This document shows positions 1 through 8,464 of a DNA stretch of 64,000 bases, in pieces. The position numbers and the translations under genes were made by a program. Under the pieces are notes generated by a model. It worked only from the letters and a program-made list of their open reading frames with translations, had not been told where the DNA came from and made no database searches. The stretch is from the NCBI RefSeq assembly GCF_030866825.1, contig NZ_CP133020.1, forward strand, positions 496,001-560,000, given 5' to 3'. Position 1 is the stretch's first letter; every line of letters begins with the position of its first letter. This stretch comes from Rathayibacter sp. SW19. Lineage in GTDB: Bacteria > Actinomycetota > Actinomycetes > Actinomycetales > Microbacteriaceae.

Positions 1-570
1 CAAGGATTTGAGCGAGCCAATCAGCTCCCAGTTCTGTTGGTTGGATTTGCCGAACCCGAGGCCGGGATCCACAATGATCCGCTCCGCTCGCATTCCGGCT
101 GAGACGAGGTAGCGGACTGTCGAACGCAAAGACGCGATCACGCCGCCCGTGGCGCTGCCGGACGGCGGCGTCGCATTCGCTCCACCTCCCCAATGCATTG
201 CGATGTAGTCAACGTCGGCGTCGATGACGGTCGGGATCATCAGTGGATCGGCCTGCCCGCCCGATACGTCGTTGACGAACCGAGCGCCGGCGCGCAGCGC
301 TGCGCCCGCGGTCTGGCTGTGCATGGTGTCTATGCTGACGGGAATGTTGTGCGCGACGAGTCGCTCGATGATCGGCATGACGCGACGCTGTTCCTCGTTG
401 GGTCCGATTGGAACTGCGCCCGGCCGCGTCGATTCGCCGCCGACGTCGATCACATCTGCACCGTGGCGAACAAGCCTCAGCGCGTGGTCAACGGCTTCTG
501 GCACTTCGTTGTGACGACCCCCGTCGCTGAACGAATCGGGGGTGGCATTCACCACGCCAAACACGTGCAT
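1..570 (-). CDS. folP: Dihydropteroate synthase, 3' part outside the window
   Basis: This enzyme condenses 6-hydroxymethyl-dihydropterin pyrophosphate with p-aminobenzoate to make dihydropteroate in cytosolic folate synthesis. The first 190 residues are present. They carry the family start GVVNATPDSFSDGG (about residues 5-18), the pterin-binding DVGGESTRPGA block (about 41-51) and VDPGLGFGK (about 167-175). Full-length enzymes are about 270-290 residues, so the C-terminus lies left of base 1. The ATG follows the pabB stop by two bases, which implies translational coupling. The identification is secure. Whether this is the only folP of the genome cannot be told from here. Confidence 0.95.
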   Translation of the reverse strand, partial: MHVFGVVNATPDSFSDGGRHNEVPEAVDHALRLVRHGADVIDVGGESTRPGAVPIGPNEEQRRVMPIIERLVAHNIPVSIDTMHSQTAGAALRAGARFVNDVSGGQADPLMIPTVIDADVDYIAMHWGGGANATPPSGSATGGVIASLRSTVRYLVSAGMRAERIIVDPGLGFGKSNQQNWELIGSLKSL

Positions 571-572
571 TA

Positions 573-1943
573 CTACACCCCTGCGCCGGCGAGTTCGCGC
601 GAGGGCACTCGACTGCGCAAAGCGGCCATCGGGGCCGCCGCCTTGAGATGGATCTCATCCACTTCCGCACGCCTATCCGACATCGCAGTGATCCCACCGC
701 CAGTACCGATCTGCGCGTATCCTTCGTGAATTTCGACGCATCGGATGCTCATCGCCAGATCGATCGTGCCGTCAAGACCGATGAGTCCGAACGCACCGGC
801 GTACAAGCCCCGCGGGCTGCTCTCCATGGCGTCGAGCAGTCGCACAGCCATTGCTTTTGGCGCTCCCGTCATCGACCCGGCTGGGAACACGGCTGAAATG
901 ATTTCTGCCGCGCCCGCGCCATCGAGCAGCGTTCCGACAATCGTGCTCACCAACTGATGGACATGCGGGTACGTTTCCACCGCGAACAGTCTCTCGACAC
1001 CCACGCTACCGATCGTGCATACACGCGCGAGATCATTGCGCATCAGATCGACGATCATGAGGTTCTCAGACCGCTCCTTCTCATCGCTCCGAAGCTCGTC
1101 TCGCAGCGCATCGTCTACTTCGCGATCGTCAGATCTGCGCCGGGTTCCTTTGATCGGATGAGTGCGAATGGTCCGATCCGCGGCGACCTCGATGAACCTC
1201 TCCGGTGAGCAACTGACCAGGCTCGTGGCGCCGATCCTGACCAGCGCGCCATGATGACTTGGGCTGGACTCGCGCAGTGCAATGAAAGTCTCGAGGTCGT
1301 CCCACGCCCCCGGCGCAATCACGCGCGTCGTCAGGCAGAGCACGTAGGCATTGCCGGACGCGATTTCGTCCTGACAGCGCGAGATCTTCGCGCCATATTC
1401 GTCGTCGTCAACCGTCCACGACACGGGTGAATCGCATGGCGGCGCATCCGTGTCCGAACCAAGGCGGGATTGCCGAATCATCTGCGCGACTGCTTCTCGC
1501 CATGGAACGACGGTCTGGTTGTCCCCTTGAGGAAATACGGCGATTTCGATGTCACCGGAGCGATTGTCGATTCGCACAATGTGCTCTGCCCTGATAAAGG
1601 ACACCTCGGGCGCTTCCCCGTCGCGCTGTAGGTCGATGAGCAATGTTCTGCGCGTGAAATCGTATGGAATCCAACCCACGAATCCCGGTTGCGGCCCGGT
1701 TGCTTCGCTGGACCTCGCCCTGAAAGCGCCAAGACATCGATCGATCTCTTTCAGCGTTTCGTCGCCGGAAATGACGCTTCCGAATCCGAAGAGACTGTCG
1801 CCGTCAGGCCCGCCGTCAAGCCAGAATGCATCTTCGTGTCCCATGAAGAAGACACGCGCGAATGCCGCAGGATCGATTCTGGACTCTCTCGTTGTGGCCG
1901 ATCCAACAGCAGTCGGAACCGTCCGAACACTAGGCAGGGACAC
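573..1943 (-). CDS. pabB: Aminodeoxychorismate synthase component I
   Basis: The product aminates chorismate to 4-amino-4-deoxychorismate, the precursor of p-aminobenzoate for folate. The chorismate-binding domain fills the C-terminal half: PIKGT with the lysine typical of PabB (about residue 265), ENLMIVDLMRNDL, FPAGSMTGAPK and a final GTGGGIT block. I chose the GTG at 1943, which has GGAAG six bases upstream. A TTG at 1970 would lengthen the overlap with folC to 41 bases and has no ribosome site. The glutamine amidotransferase subunit (PabA) and the lyase (PabC) are not in the window. It sits between folC and folP in one minus-strand operon. Anthranilate synthase is the main alternative, but the folate neighbours and PIKGT favour PabB. 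Confidence 0.9.
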   Translation of the reverse strand: MSLPSVRTVPTAVGSATTRESRIDPAAFARVFFMGHEDAFWLDGGPDGDSLFGFGSVISGDETLKEIDRCLGAFRARSSEATGPQPGFVGWIPYDFTRRTLLIDLQRDGEAPEVSFIRAEHIVRIDNRSGDIEIAVFPQGDNQTVVPWREAVAQMIRQSRLGSDTDAPPCDSPVSWTVDDDEYGAKISRCQDEIASGNAYVLCLTTRVIAPGAWDDLETFIALRESSPSHHGALVRIGATSLVSCSPERFIEVAADRTIRTHPIKGTRRRSDDREVDDALRDELRSDEKERSENLMIVDLMRNDLARVCTIGSVGVERLFAVETYPHVHQLVSTIVGTLLDGAGAAEIISAVFPAGSMTGAPKAMAVRLLDAMESSPRGLYAGAFGLIGLDGTIDLAMSIRCVEIHEGYAQIGTGGGITAMSDRRAEVDEIHLKAAAPMAALRSRVPSRELAGAGV

Positions 1944-3273
1944 TGTAAACTTCCGGATGCTTCGCTGCAAGTTTCATCACGTCACCGACCAGGGTTGCGG
2001 ATCCGGTGACGATGACTGACCGGTCGTCGCGTCGATCGGCCCAGGCCAATGCCGCTGCGAGGGCACCGCGCGGCGTTTCGTGCACGTCGATCATGGCATC
2101 AGGATCCACCGCTCGGATCGTGTTGGCGAGTCGGCGTGGCGATAGTGCGCGATCAGAAGCCGACCGCGTTACAAAGTATGTTCGCGTGACGTGTGATAGG
2201 GCGGAGATGATCCCTGCAGCGTCCTTTTCTTCCAGAACACTAACGACCGCGGCCAAGGTACGGTCGGAGATCTGGTTCAGAGTGCATGCGAGCGCGTTGA
2301 CACCGGCAGGGTTGTGCGCGATGTCGAGGAAAACATCGGGAGATTGTTGGATGCATTCAAGTCGTCCGGGCGATGTGACACTCTGCAACCCCGCTGCGAC
2401 CGTCGCCGAGTCGAGACCATGGGCAGGTAGGAAGGCTTCAACGGCGGCGATCGCAAGTGCGGCGTTGACTGCTTGATGGTCTCCGTGGAGAGGCAAATAC
2501 AGTGACTGGTACTCGTTGCGTAGGCCCGACACTGAGATCTGTTGCCCCGTGGGAATCGTAGACGACGTCACCCCGAAGTCACGTCCCAACGTGGTCATGG
2601 TCGCGCGTTGGCTCCGCGCCGCGTCGTCGATAGCGCGCAGAGCGCTCGGTGGTTGTGCCGCGCATACGACGTGCGCGCGTGACTTGATGATCCCGCTTTT
2701 CGTGCGAGCGATCGCTTCCACTGTGCGGCCCAGCTGAGCGGTGTGATCCAGCGCAATCGGCGTGATCACTGCGACGTTTCCATCTGCGACATTGGTGGAG
2801 TCCCAGGCGCCGCCCATCCCAACCTCAATGACGGCGCAATCCACGCGTCCTCGAGAAAAGCTTGTGTACGCGAGCACTGTGAGCGCTTCGAAGAACGACA
2901 GCGGGGGCTGGCCGATGCCACGTAACTGAGAGTCAGTGTGTTCGAGCGCCACGCTGACCGCACGCCAGTTGGCAGCGAGGTCGTGCGCAGAGATCGGCAC
3001 ACCGTCAATGGCGATTCGCTCTGAGAAGCCGACCAGGTGCGGGCTCGTGAAAAGGCCTGTTCGCCTGCCGGTTGTCTGGAGGATCTTTTGGGCGATTCTG
3101 CTCGTGGTCGTCTTGCCGTTTGTACCTGTTACGTGAATGAATGGAAAATTCAGATGGGGATTCCCCAGCTCGCTCAGTGCGTGCCGAGTTGCGGAGAGCC
3201 GGGGCTGAGGGCGGCTTTCGCCGATGCGCATGCACAATTCGGCATAAATGTCCGCGGGAGAACTGCTGTACAC
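1930..3273 (-). CDS. folC: Folylpolyglutamate synthase / dihydrofolate synthase
   Basis: An ATP-dependent Mur-ligase-fold enzyme that adds glutamate to dihydropteroate or to THF, keeping folates in the cell. The P-loop HVTGTNGKTTT lies at residues 47-57, followed by VIEVGMGG and DSTNV (residues binding the folate and Mg), SGIIK, and LDIAHNPAG in the second domain. The reading frame stays open 142 codons upstream. The GTG at 3273 is preferred because GAGGAGGAAG lies just before it and the protein then starts where FolC proteins usually start (447 aa). It is first gene of folC-pabB-folP. Polyglutamation would matter to the THF-dependent demethylases encoded next door; that link is inference. 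Confidence 0.92.
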   Translation of the reverse strand: MYSSSPADIYAELCMRIGESRPQPRLSATRHALSELGNPHLNFPFIHVTGTNGKTTTSRIAQKILQTTGRRTGLFTSPHLVGFSERIAIDGVPISAHDLAANWRAVSVALEHTDSQLRGIGQPPLSFFEALTVLAYTSFSRGRVDCAVIEVGMGGAWDSTNVADGNVAVITPIALDHTAQLGRTVEAIARTKSGIIKSRAHVVCAAQPPSALRAIDDAARSQRATMTTLGRDFGVTSSTIPTGQQISVSGLRNEYQSLYLPLHGDHQAVNAALAIAAVEAFLPAHGLDSATVAAGLQSVTSPGRLECIQQSPDVFLDIAHNPAGVNALACTLNQISDRTLAAVVSVLEEKDAAGIISALSHVTRTYFVTRSASDRALSPRRLANTIRAVDPDAMIDVHETPRGALAAALAWADRRDDRSVIVTGSATLVGDVMKLAAKHPEVYSVPA

Positions 3274-3403
3274 AATCTTCCTCCTCGTTCTATTGGTTGC
3301 GATGGTGCATGGCTGCATCGACTGCAAGGAGCGTGTCACGACCCGCCACCGACAAGGGGGGCGGCCGACCCTCCCCTCGTGTGAGCATCTACCCAGTGAG
3401 CAG

Positions 3404-4789
3404 CTACGCCGCCGTGTTTGAGCGGTACTCGTTGCGTGCCTTAGCCTCGATCGGCGCCGGGTTAACCGTGGCGCGGATCTTGACCTGCACGTGGTCCTCG
3501 ACGGCCGGCTTGGACGACGGCCTGGGCTCTCCCCACACAACTTCAACCTCGGTTCCTGGCTCGGCGATCTCCTGGTCGACGGTCGCGATCGACAGCATCG
3601 AGCGGAAGTTCGCCGAGTACCCTGTGTGCAACGACAGACCGTGCAGGTCGCCGCCGGAGGTTTCCACACGGTCGTAGTGGTAAGTGGCGTAGTGCGCAAT
3701 CGGCAGGTTGATGAACTTCGCCCCTGCGCCGCCGTGGAACATCGACCCGAACGCCTTCTCGGTGTCGTCGCCGTTCCATGCCAGCGTCACCTTGTGGCGC
3801 GCGGTTGACCGACCGGACTCGACCTGCTTCTCAAGCGCGCCCCGTCCGATGAAGTCGTGGTCGAACTTGATGACACGTCCGTACCCGGCGTCGTATGGCG
3901 ATAGGTAGTAGTCCGAGAGGTTCTGCGAGTAGAAGCTGCCGCCGAGCGACACGTCGGAGTCGATGTCCGAGGCCGACAGCCATCTGCGGAAGTCCGCCGT
4001 GCTGTCGCCGGAGTAAAACGCGGGCAGCGGCCGCGGCATCCAGCCGGATTCCAGCGAGTTCGTGAGGTAGGCTCGCCCGCCGACCTTCACGAGTCCGTGT
4101 TTTTCGCCGGCCTCCACGATCGCGCCGATCACGGCGTCGCGATCGGCCCACGGCCCGACGAACTCGAACCCAGGCTCACCGGCCATTCCGTGGCGTAGCG
4201 CGCGCACGGTCTTGCCCGCGATTGTGAAGCGGGTGCCGTGGAAGAACTTCACCGTCGGAGGCTCCTCGCCGAGCACCTCGCGGATGACGTCCATCGCGCC
4301 AGGACCCTGCACTTCGTAGCGGTATGACACCGGGTCACCCACCCGCCCGTACGACGGGTTGTCGCGTGAGATCTCGACGTCATAGCCGCCGGTCTCCGCG
4401 TGGAACTGAAGCCAGTTGATCGACGGCGGGATGCCGACGGCCTGGAACTCGTCCTCCTCGTAGCGAAACAGGATGTTGTCACCGATCAACTCACTGTCCG
4501 CGTTCACTGCCACGTACTGCTTCGCGGCATCCACCGGGAAGTACTCGACGCTGTTGACGGCAGTGTCGCGGATGAGCTTGAGCGCATCCGGACCCTTGAT
4601 GTTCAGGTCGGCCATGTGATGCGACTGGTCGAAGAGCACCGCGCTATGCCGCCACGCGAGCTGCTCGTCACGCCAATTGCTGAACTCCGGTGTCACTGGG
4701 GTGCTGACGATCGGCGGGCTCTGCGACTCCCAGAGCAAAGTGTGCGCGTCGCCTGCCTCGGCGATCGCTTCCTCGAGATTGGTAGCCAC
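3404..4789 (-). CDS. THF-dependent aryl O-demethylase (GcvT fold), paralogue A
   Basis: Predicted to transfer the methyl group of a methoxylated aromatic acid to THF, giving a phenol and 5-methyl-THF, as LigM and DesA of Sphingobium do for vanillate and syringate. The 461-residue protein shows the conserved EFSNWRDEQLAW (about 35-46), QSHHMADL, VRALRHGMAGEPGFEF, LESGWMPRPLPAFY, DHDFIGRGAL and the C-terminal GcvT_C part EPGTEVEVVWGEP. The GTG start at 4789 has AAGGAGGAA eight bases upstream; upstream in-frame codons are not conserved in the paralogues. It is divergent from a LysR gene, so it probably has its own inducer, apart from the palindrome regulon of the other three copies. Substrate is unknown. 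A role in glycine cleavage is unlikely because no gcvP/gcvH is near. Confidence 0.85.
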   Translation of the reverse strand: MATNLEEAIAEAGDAHTLLWESQSPPIVSTPVTPEFSNWRDEQLAWRHSAVLFDQSHHMADLNIKGPDALKLIRDTAVNSVEYFPVDAAKQYVAVNADSELIGDNILFRYEEDEFQAVGIPPSINWLQFHAETGGYDVEISRDNPSYGRVGDPVSYRYEVQGPGAMDVIREVLGEEPPTVKFFHGTRFTIAGKTVRALRHGMAGEPGFEFVGPWADRDAVIGAIVEAGEKHGLVKVGGRAYLTNSLESGWMPRPLPAFYSGDSTADFRRWLSASDIDSDVSLGGSFYSQNLSDYYLSPYDAGYGRVIKFDHDFIGRGALEKQVESGRSTARHKVTLAWNGDDTEKAFGSMFHGGAGAKFINLPIAHYATYHYDRVETSGGDLHGLSLHTGYSANFRSMLSIATVDQEIAEPGTEVEVVWGEPRPSSKPAVEDHVQVKIRATVNPAPIEAKARNEYRSNTAA

Positions 4790-4863
4790 GGTAATTCCTC
4801 CTTGAAAAGCGGGTTGGGCCTGCTCCGGCCCTGCTTCCAGTGTCATCTCAATGGGATCGCATG

Positions 4864-4876
4864 TAAAACAGTTTTA
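4864..4876. promoter_or_regulatory. Perfect 13-bp palindrome between demethylase A and lysR
   Basis: TAAAACAGTTTTA is a perfect inverted repeat of TAAAAC around one A. It lies in the 118-bp gap between the two divergent start codons, in the most AT-rich part. A LysR dimer site controlling both genes is the likely role, by position only. Confidence 0.5.
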
Positions 4877-4907
4877 TATGCGTATTCACCCCAGCTAAAC
4901 TGTGACC

Positions 4908-5816
4908 ATGCCCGTGCCGTTCACTCTGCGTCAGCTGGAGTACTTCGATGCCATCGCTGGCGAAGGCTCGCTGGCCGGCGCGGCCCATCGCTGTCATGTG
5001 AGCGCCTCCGCACTCGCCCTGGCGCTGGATGAACTTGAATCTCGTCTGGGCCTCCAGCTCTTCATCCGGCGCAAGGGCAAAGGGGTGGAGCTGGCGCCGG
5101 CCGGCGCGCGCCTACTCGCACACGCACGCCAGCTGTTGGCCGGCGCCGAGTCTTTCGCCGGCGAGGCGTCGCAGAGCGCCGTCGGACTGACCGGGCGTTT
5201 CGTCGTCGGATGCTTCTCACCGTTGACCCCGTTCTTCCTTCCCGCCGTGATGGACGGGTTCCGCCGAACGCACAGCGGGCTTGAGCTCGACTTCGTCGAG
5301 GCATCCGCCCCGGAGCTGCATGATCTCCTGTTTCAGGGCAGAGTCGATGCGATCCTGCTCTATCGCATCGACGTGTCGGGGCAGGTGAGCTTCGAACCAC
5401 TGAATGAGTATCGTCCGCACGTAATCGTGGCCGACTCTCATCGTCTCGCCGGCCGTCGCAGCGTGCGCCTTGCCGAGTTGGTGACCGAACCGCTCATCCA
5501 GCTCGACATGCAGCCGAGTCTGCAGAACACCGAGTATCTATTCGCCTCGCTCGGCCTTCGGCCGTCCATCGGACACACCACGACAAACTACGAACTCGCG
5601 CGGTGCCTGGTCGGCCGCGGCCTCGGCTACTCGGTGCTCTATCAACGCCCCGCGTCACAGCTGACGTACGACGGTCACACCCTCGCCACCCTCGATCTCG
5701 CCGAGCGGATCTCGCCGACCGTGGTCGGCCTCGGCCGGCCCCGCGATGGGCCTCGCACGGCGAAGTACGTCGCCTTGCGCGACTTCCTGCTCTCCGGCGC
5801 CGAGATGACACGGTGA
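4908..5816 (+). CDS. LysR-family transcriptional regulator
   Basis: A 302-residue regulator with the N-terminal winged helix of LysR proteins (FTLRQLEYFDAIAGEGSLAGAAHRCHVS, here quoted as two parts: residues about 4-23 and the following helix) and a substrate-binding domain from about residue 90 to the end. It is divergent from demethylase A, the usual arrangement when a LysR protein controls its neighbour in response to a pathway compound, here probably a methoxylated aromatic acid. The ATG at 4908 is used; a GTG two codons earlier is possible. No clear ribosome site precedes either, so leaderless translation cannot be excluded. Its stop is 19 bases from the converging metF2 stop. Confidence 0.88.
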   Translation: MPVPFTLRQLEYFDAIAGEGSLAGAAHRCHVSASALALALDELESRLGLQLFIRRKGKGVELAPAGARLLAHARQLLAGAESFAGEASQSAVGLTGRFVVGCFSPLTPFFLPAVMDGFRRTHSGLELDFVEASAPELHDLLFQGRVDAILLYRIDVSGQVSFEPLNEYRPHVIVADSHRLAGRRSVRLAELVTEPLIQLDMQPSLQNTEYLFASLGLRPSIGHTTTNYELARCLVGRGLGYSVLYQRPASQLTYDGHTLATLDLAERISPTVVGLGRPRDGPRTAKYVALRDFLLSGAEMTR

Positions 5817-5835
5817 GACGGATGATGCGCACCCA

Positions 5836-6669
5836 TCACCGCAGCGCGTCGTGAATCCACTCGGCGGTCTCGCGCAGGCCGCCCAGTGAGTACAGGTGCA
5901 CCCGCACGTCGCCATGGTCCCTTGGGTCGAGCCGTCGCGCAAGCTCATCGATGAACCGGGCTGGGCCGACGGGCTGCGGCGGATCATCCGGCGAGAGTCC
6001 GTACCGTTCTGCGACCTCGGTGCCCGATGCCGCACCCACCCGGCGCGCGTACGCCAGCAGTCGCGCAGGCTCGACCGGTCCGCTGAGCCCGACGCGGATG
6101 GGTACCGCGATCCCCTCCCGGCGTACCACCTCGATCCACGAGACCACGGCATCGACGTCCAGCGTCAGCTGGGTGAAGATCTCGGCGCTGAGCCCCTGTG
6201 CCGCAAGCTCAGCGGTCTTGGCCCGCAGCGCGTCCCAGAGCACATCGGAGCGAACCGCAGGATGGCCCTCCGGGTGGCCGGCGACGCCGACGGTCACCGC
6301 GTCGTAGTCGGCAAGGCGGACCGATCGGATCACTGCGAGGGCCTGGGCGTACGGCCCCTCCGCGGGATCCGGGTCACCGCCGAGGGTCAGCAGATGACCC
6401 GACGTGCCGTCCGCCTGCAATCCGGACAGGAAGCTCTTCAGCGTCTGGGCGGAAGTGATCCGACGGGCGGCCACCTGCGGCACCGGTGTGAGCTGATGTG
6501 CTGCGATCGCCGCGGCCGTGGCTCGGCGCAGCTCCGGGCTCTCGCCAGGCGCCGCCGCGATGTTGATCCGGGTGCCCGGCCGCAGCAGGGCCGCCGCCGA
6601 CGGCAGCGCGTCGAGGTGTCTGCCCACCATGTCGAGCGAGCAGCCCTCCACGAGCTGGCGAGCACGCAC
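5836..6669 (-). CDS. Methylenetetrahydrofolate reductase-like protein, second copy (metF2)
   Basis: MetF-like TIM-barrel flavoprotein of 277 residues, expected to oxidise 5-methyl-THF to 5,10-methylene-THF (or the reverse). It aligns along its length with the other metF at 8464-9339: SLDMVGRHLDAL, PVPQVAARRITS, LTLGGDPDPAEGPY, GHPEGHPAV, EIFTQLTLDVD and a closing LYSLGGLRETAEW. The GTG at 6669 lies eight bases after the purU stop and has no ribosome site, so coupled translation is likely; the longer open frame upstream overlaps purU and is not conserved. It is more diverged and proline/arginine-richer than metF1. It may act on another folate form or another C1 carrier, but nothing in the sequence decides this. 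Last gene of the nine-gene operon. Confidence 0.8.
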   Translation of the reverse strand: MRARQLVEGCSLDMVGRHLDALPSAAALLRPGTRINIAAAPGESPELRRATAAAIAAHQLTPVPQVAARRITSAQTLKSFLSGLQADGTSGHLLTLGGDPDPAEGPYAQALAVIRSVRLADYDAVTVGVAGHPEGHPAVRSDVLWDALRAKTAELAAQGLSAEIFTQLTLDVDAVVSWIEVVRREGIAVPIRVGLSGPVEPARLLAYARRVGAASGTEVAERYGLSPDDPPQPVGPARFIDELARRLDPRDHGDVRVHLYSLGGLRETAEWIHDALR

Positions 6670-6677
6670 GGAGTCGC

Positions 6678-7553
6678 TCAGTTGAAGACGATGGTGTGGT
6701 TGCCGTCTCGGATGACGCGGTCTTCGGCGTGCCACTCGACGGCACGGGACAGGACGGCACGTTCCACATACGCGCCGCGAGCTTGCAGGTCGGCCGCTGT
6801 CATGGAGTGGTCAACGCGGGCGACGTCCTGCTCGATTATGGGGCCCTGATCGAGGTCGCGGGTGACGTAGTGGGATGTCGCCCCGATCAGTTTCACGCCG
6901 CGTTCTGCAGCTTTTCGATACGGGGCGGCGCCGATGAAAGCCGGCAGGAACGAGTGGTGGATGTTGATCACCGGGACACCGATCTCGTTCAGGAAGTCAT
7001 CACTGATGATCTGCATGTACCTGGCCAGGACCACGAAGTCCACGTTCCCCTTGAGTAGTTGCAGGATCTTCGATTCTGCCTCACTCTTGTCCGGCGCCTG
7101 CGAGGGGATGTGGAAGAACGGGATCCCGAAGCTGCGGACGTCTTCGGCAGTGTTGGTGTGGTTGCTGACGACCATCGGGATGGTCACGGGCAATTCGCCG
7201 CGCCGGTGCCGCCAGAGCAATTCGAGCAGGCAATGGTCGCTGGTGGAGGCCAGAATCGCCATTCGTTTGGGGATGGATTGGTCGGTGAGGGTGTATTCCA
7301 CCCCGTACAGAGCCAGCGCCTCGCGCAGATCGGCTTCGATGTCGGGGATCGCGGCGGCAAGGTCGGCACGGTGGAACACCACACGTTGGAAGAACGCGCC
7401 GCCTTCCGGATCGGACGTGTACTGATCCAGTGAGATGATGTTGCCCTGATTGCGGGTGATCAGCCCGGTGACCGCAGCGACCAGACCAGGCTGGTCCGGA
7501 CCGTGCACAATCAGGCACGCGTGATCGATCTTCAACGTGATATGCGGGGACAT
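6678..7553 (-). CDS. purU: Formyltetrahydrofolate deformylase
   Basis: Hydrolyses 10-formyl-THF to formate and THF. An N-terminal ACT domain (HGPDQPGLVAAVTGLI, about residues 18-33) precedes a formyltransferase-fold domain with LARYMQIIS, the catalytic Asn-His block VINIHHSFLPAF and the downstream SHYVTRDLDQGPIIEQD with its aspartate. At 291 residues the length is normal. AAGGAGAA precedes the ATG. In this operon it closes the C1 cycle, setting THF free for the next demethylation and releasing the methyl carbon as formate. In Sphingobium the comparable step is done by LigH (formyl-THF ligase run backwards with ATP gain), so PurU here is a different, irreversible solution. Confidence 0.94.
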   Translation of the reverse strand: MSPHITLKIDHACLIVHGPDQPGLVAAVTGLITRNQGNIISLDQYTSDPEGGAFFQRVVFHRADLAAAIPDIEADLREALALYGVEYTLTDQSIPKRMAILASTSDHCLLELLWRHRRGELPVTIPMVVSNHTNTAEDVRSFGIPFFHIPSQAPDKSEAESKILQLLKGNVDFVVLARYMQIISDDFLNEIGVPVINIHHSFLPAFIGAAPYRKAAERGVKLIGATSHYVTRDLDQGPIIEQDVARVDHSMTAADLQARGAYVERAVLSRAVEWHAEDRVIRDGNHTIVFN

Positions 7554-7582
7554 GGGATTCTCCTTGAGGATTCGTTCTGTGG

Positions 7583-8464
7583 TCAGGATGCTGCGCGTTC
7601 GGCGGCCTCGACGACGTTGGTCATCAGCAGGGTGACGGTCATCGGGCCGACTCCGCCCGGGTTCGGTGACACGTATCCGGCGACCTCGATCACGGCCGGG
7701 TCAACATCGCCGAATACCGTGGACGTGCCGCTTTCAGCGTCGTACTGGCGGGTCACCCCGACATCCAGCACCGCTGCTCCAGGCTTGACGTCCCCCGGTC
7801 GCACGAGATACTTGACTCCTGCGGCGGCCACGATCACATCCGCCTGCCGCAGATACGACGGCAGATCCACCGTGCCGGTGTGCGTCAACGTCACTGTCGC
7901 GTTGATCTCACGCCGCGTCAGCAGCAACCCGATCGACCGGCCGATCGTCACCCCGCGGCCCACCACGACCACATGCTTGCCCTTCAGGTCGTAGCCGTTG
8001 CGTACCAGCAGCTCGATCGCCCCGCGCGGAGTGCACGGCAACGGGGTGGTGATCGGACGGTTCACGTTCAACGTCAGCCGGCCAAGATTCGTCGGATGGA
8101 GGCCATCGGCATCCTTGCCCGGATCGATCCGCTCCAGGATCGCGTCGGTGTCTAAGTGCTTCGGCAGCGGCAACTGCACGATGTATCCGTGACATCCCGG
8201 ATCCGCGTTCAGCCGATCGATCGCCGCCTCAACCTCTGCCTGCGACGCGTCGGCCGGCAGCTCGACGTGGATCGAGTTCATCCCGATCGCCTCGGACTGC
8301 CGGTGCTTCATTCCCACATACAGTTGCGAGGCGGGATCATCCCCAACCAATACCGTCGCGATCCCCGGAGTGACCCCCCGAGCATTCAGCTCCGCGACCC
8401 GCTCTGCCAGTTCCAGCCTGATTGCCGCAGCCGCAGCCTTTCCGTCCAGCACACGCGCCGTCAT
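7583..8464 (-). CDS. folD: Methylene-THF dehydrogenase / methenyl-THF cyclohydrolase
   Basis: Bifunctional FolD converts 5,10-methylene-THF through methenyl-THF to 10-formyl-THF with NADP reduction. The 293-residue protein shows YVGMKHRQSEAIGM with the catalytic lysine (about residue 55), VQLPLPKHLD, KDADGLHPTNLG, PCTPRGAIELL, the Rossmann part VVVVGRGVTIGRSIG and the C-terminal NPGGVGPMT. Its ATG overlaps the metF1 stop as TGATG, so the two are translationally coupled. It supplies the middle step between MetF and PurU. This may be a dedicated second copy of the housekeeping gene; that needs the whole genome. Confidence 0.95.
   Translation of the reverse strand: MTARVLDGKAAAAAIRLELAERVAELNARGVTPGIATVLVGDDPASQLYVGMKHRQSEAIGMNSIHVELPADASQAEVEAAIDRLNADPGCHGYIVQLPLPKHLDTDAILERIDPGKDADGLHPTNLGRLTLNVNRPITTPLPCTPRGAIELLVRNGYDLKGKHVVVVGRGVTIGRSIGLLLTRREINATVTLTHTGTVDLPSYLRQADVIVAAAGVKYLVRPGDVKPGAAVLDVGVTRQYDAESGTSTVFGDVDPAVIEVAGYVSPNPGGVGPMTVTLLMTNVVEAAERAAS

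Noticed and set aside
3274..3403. A G-rich/C-rich pairing near 3355-3385 as a terminator
   Set aside because: Pairing is imperfect with no clear loop or U tract; not strong enough to call.
1930..3699. A 142-residue N-terminal extension of FolC
   Set aside because: It overlaps the end of demethylase A in another frame, is Arg/Thr/Ser-rich, and a GTG with an excellent ribosome site starts the normal-length protein.
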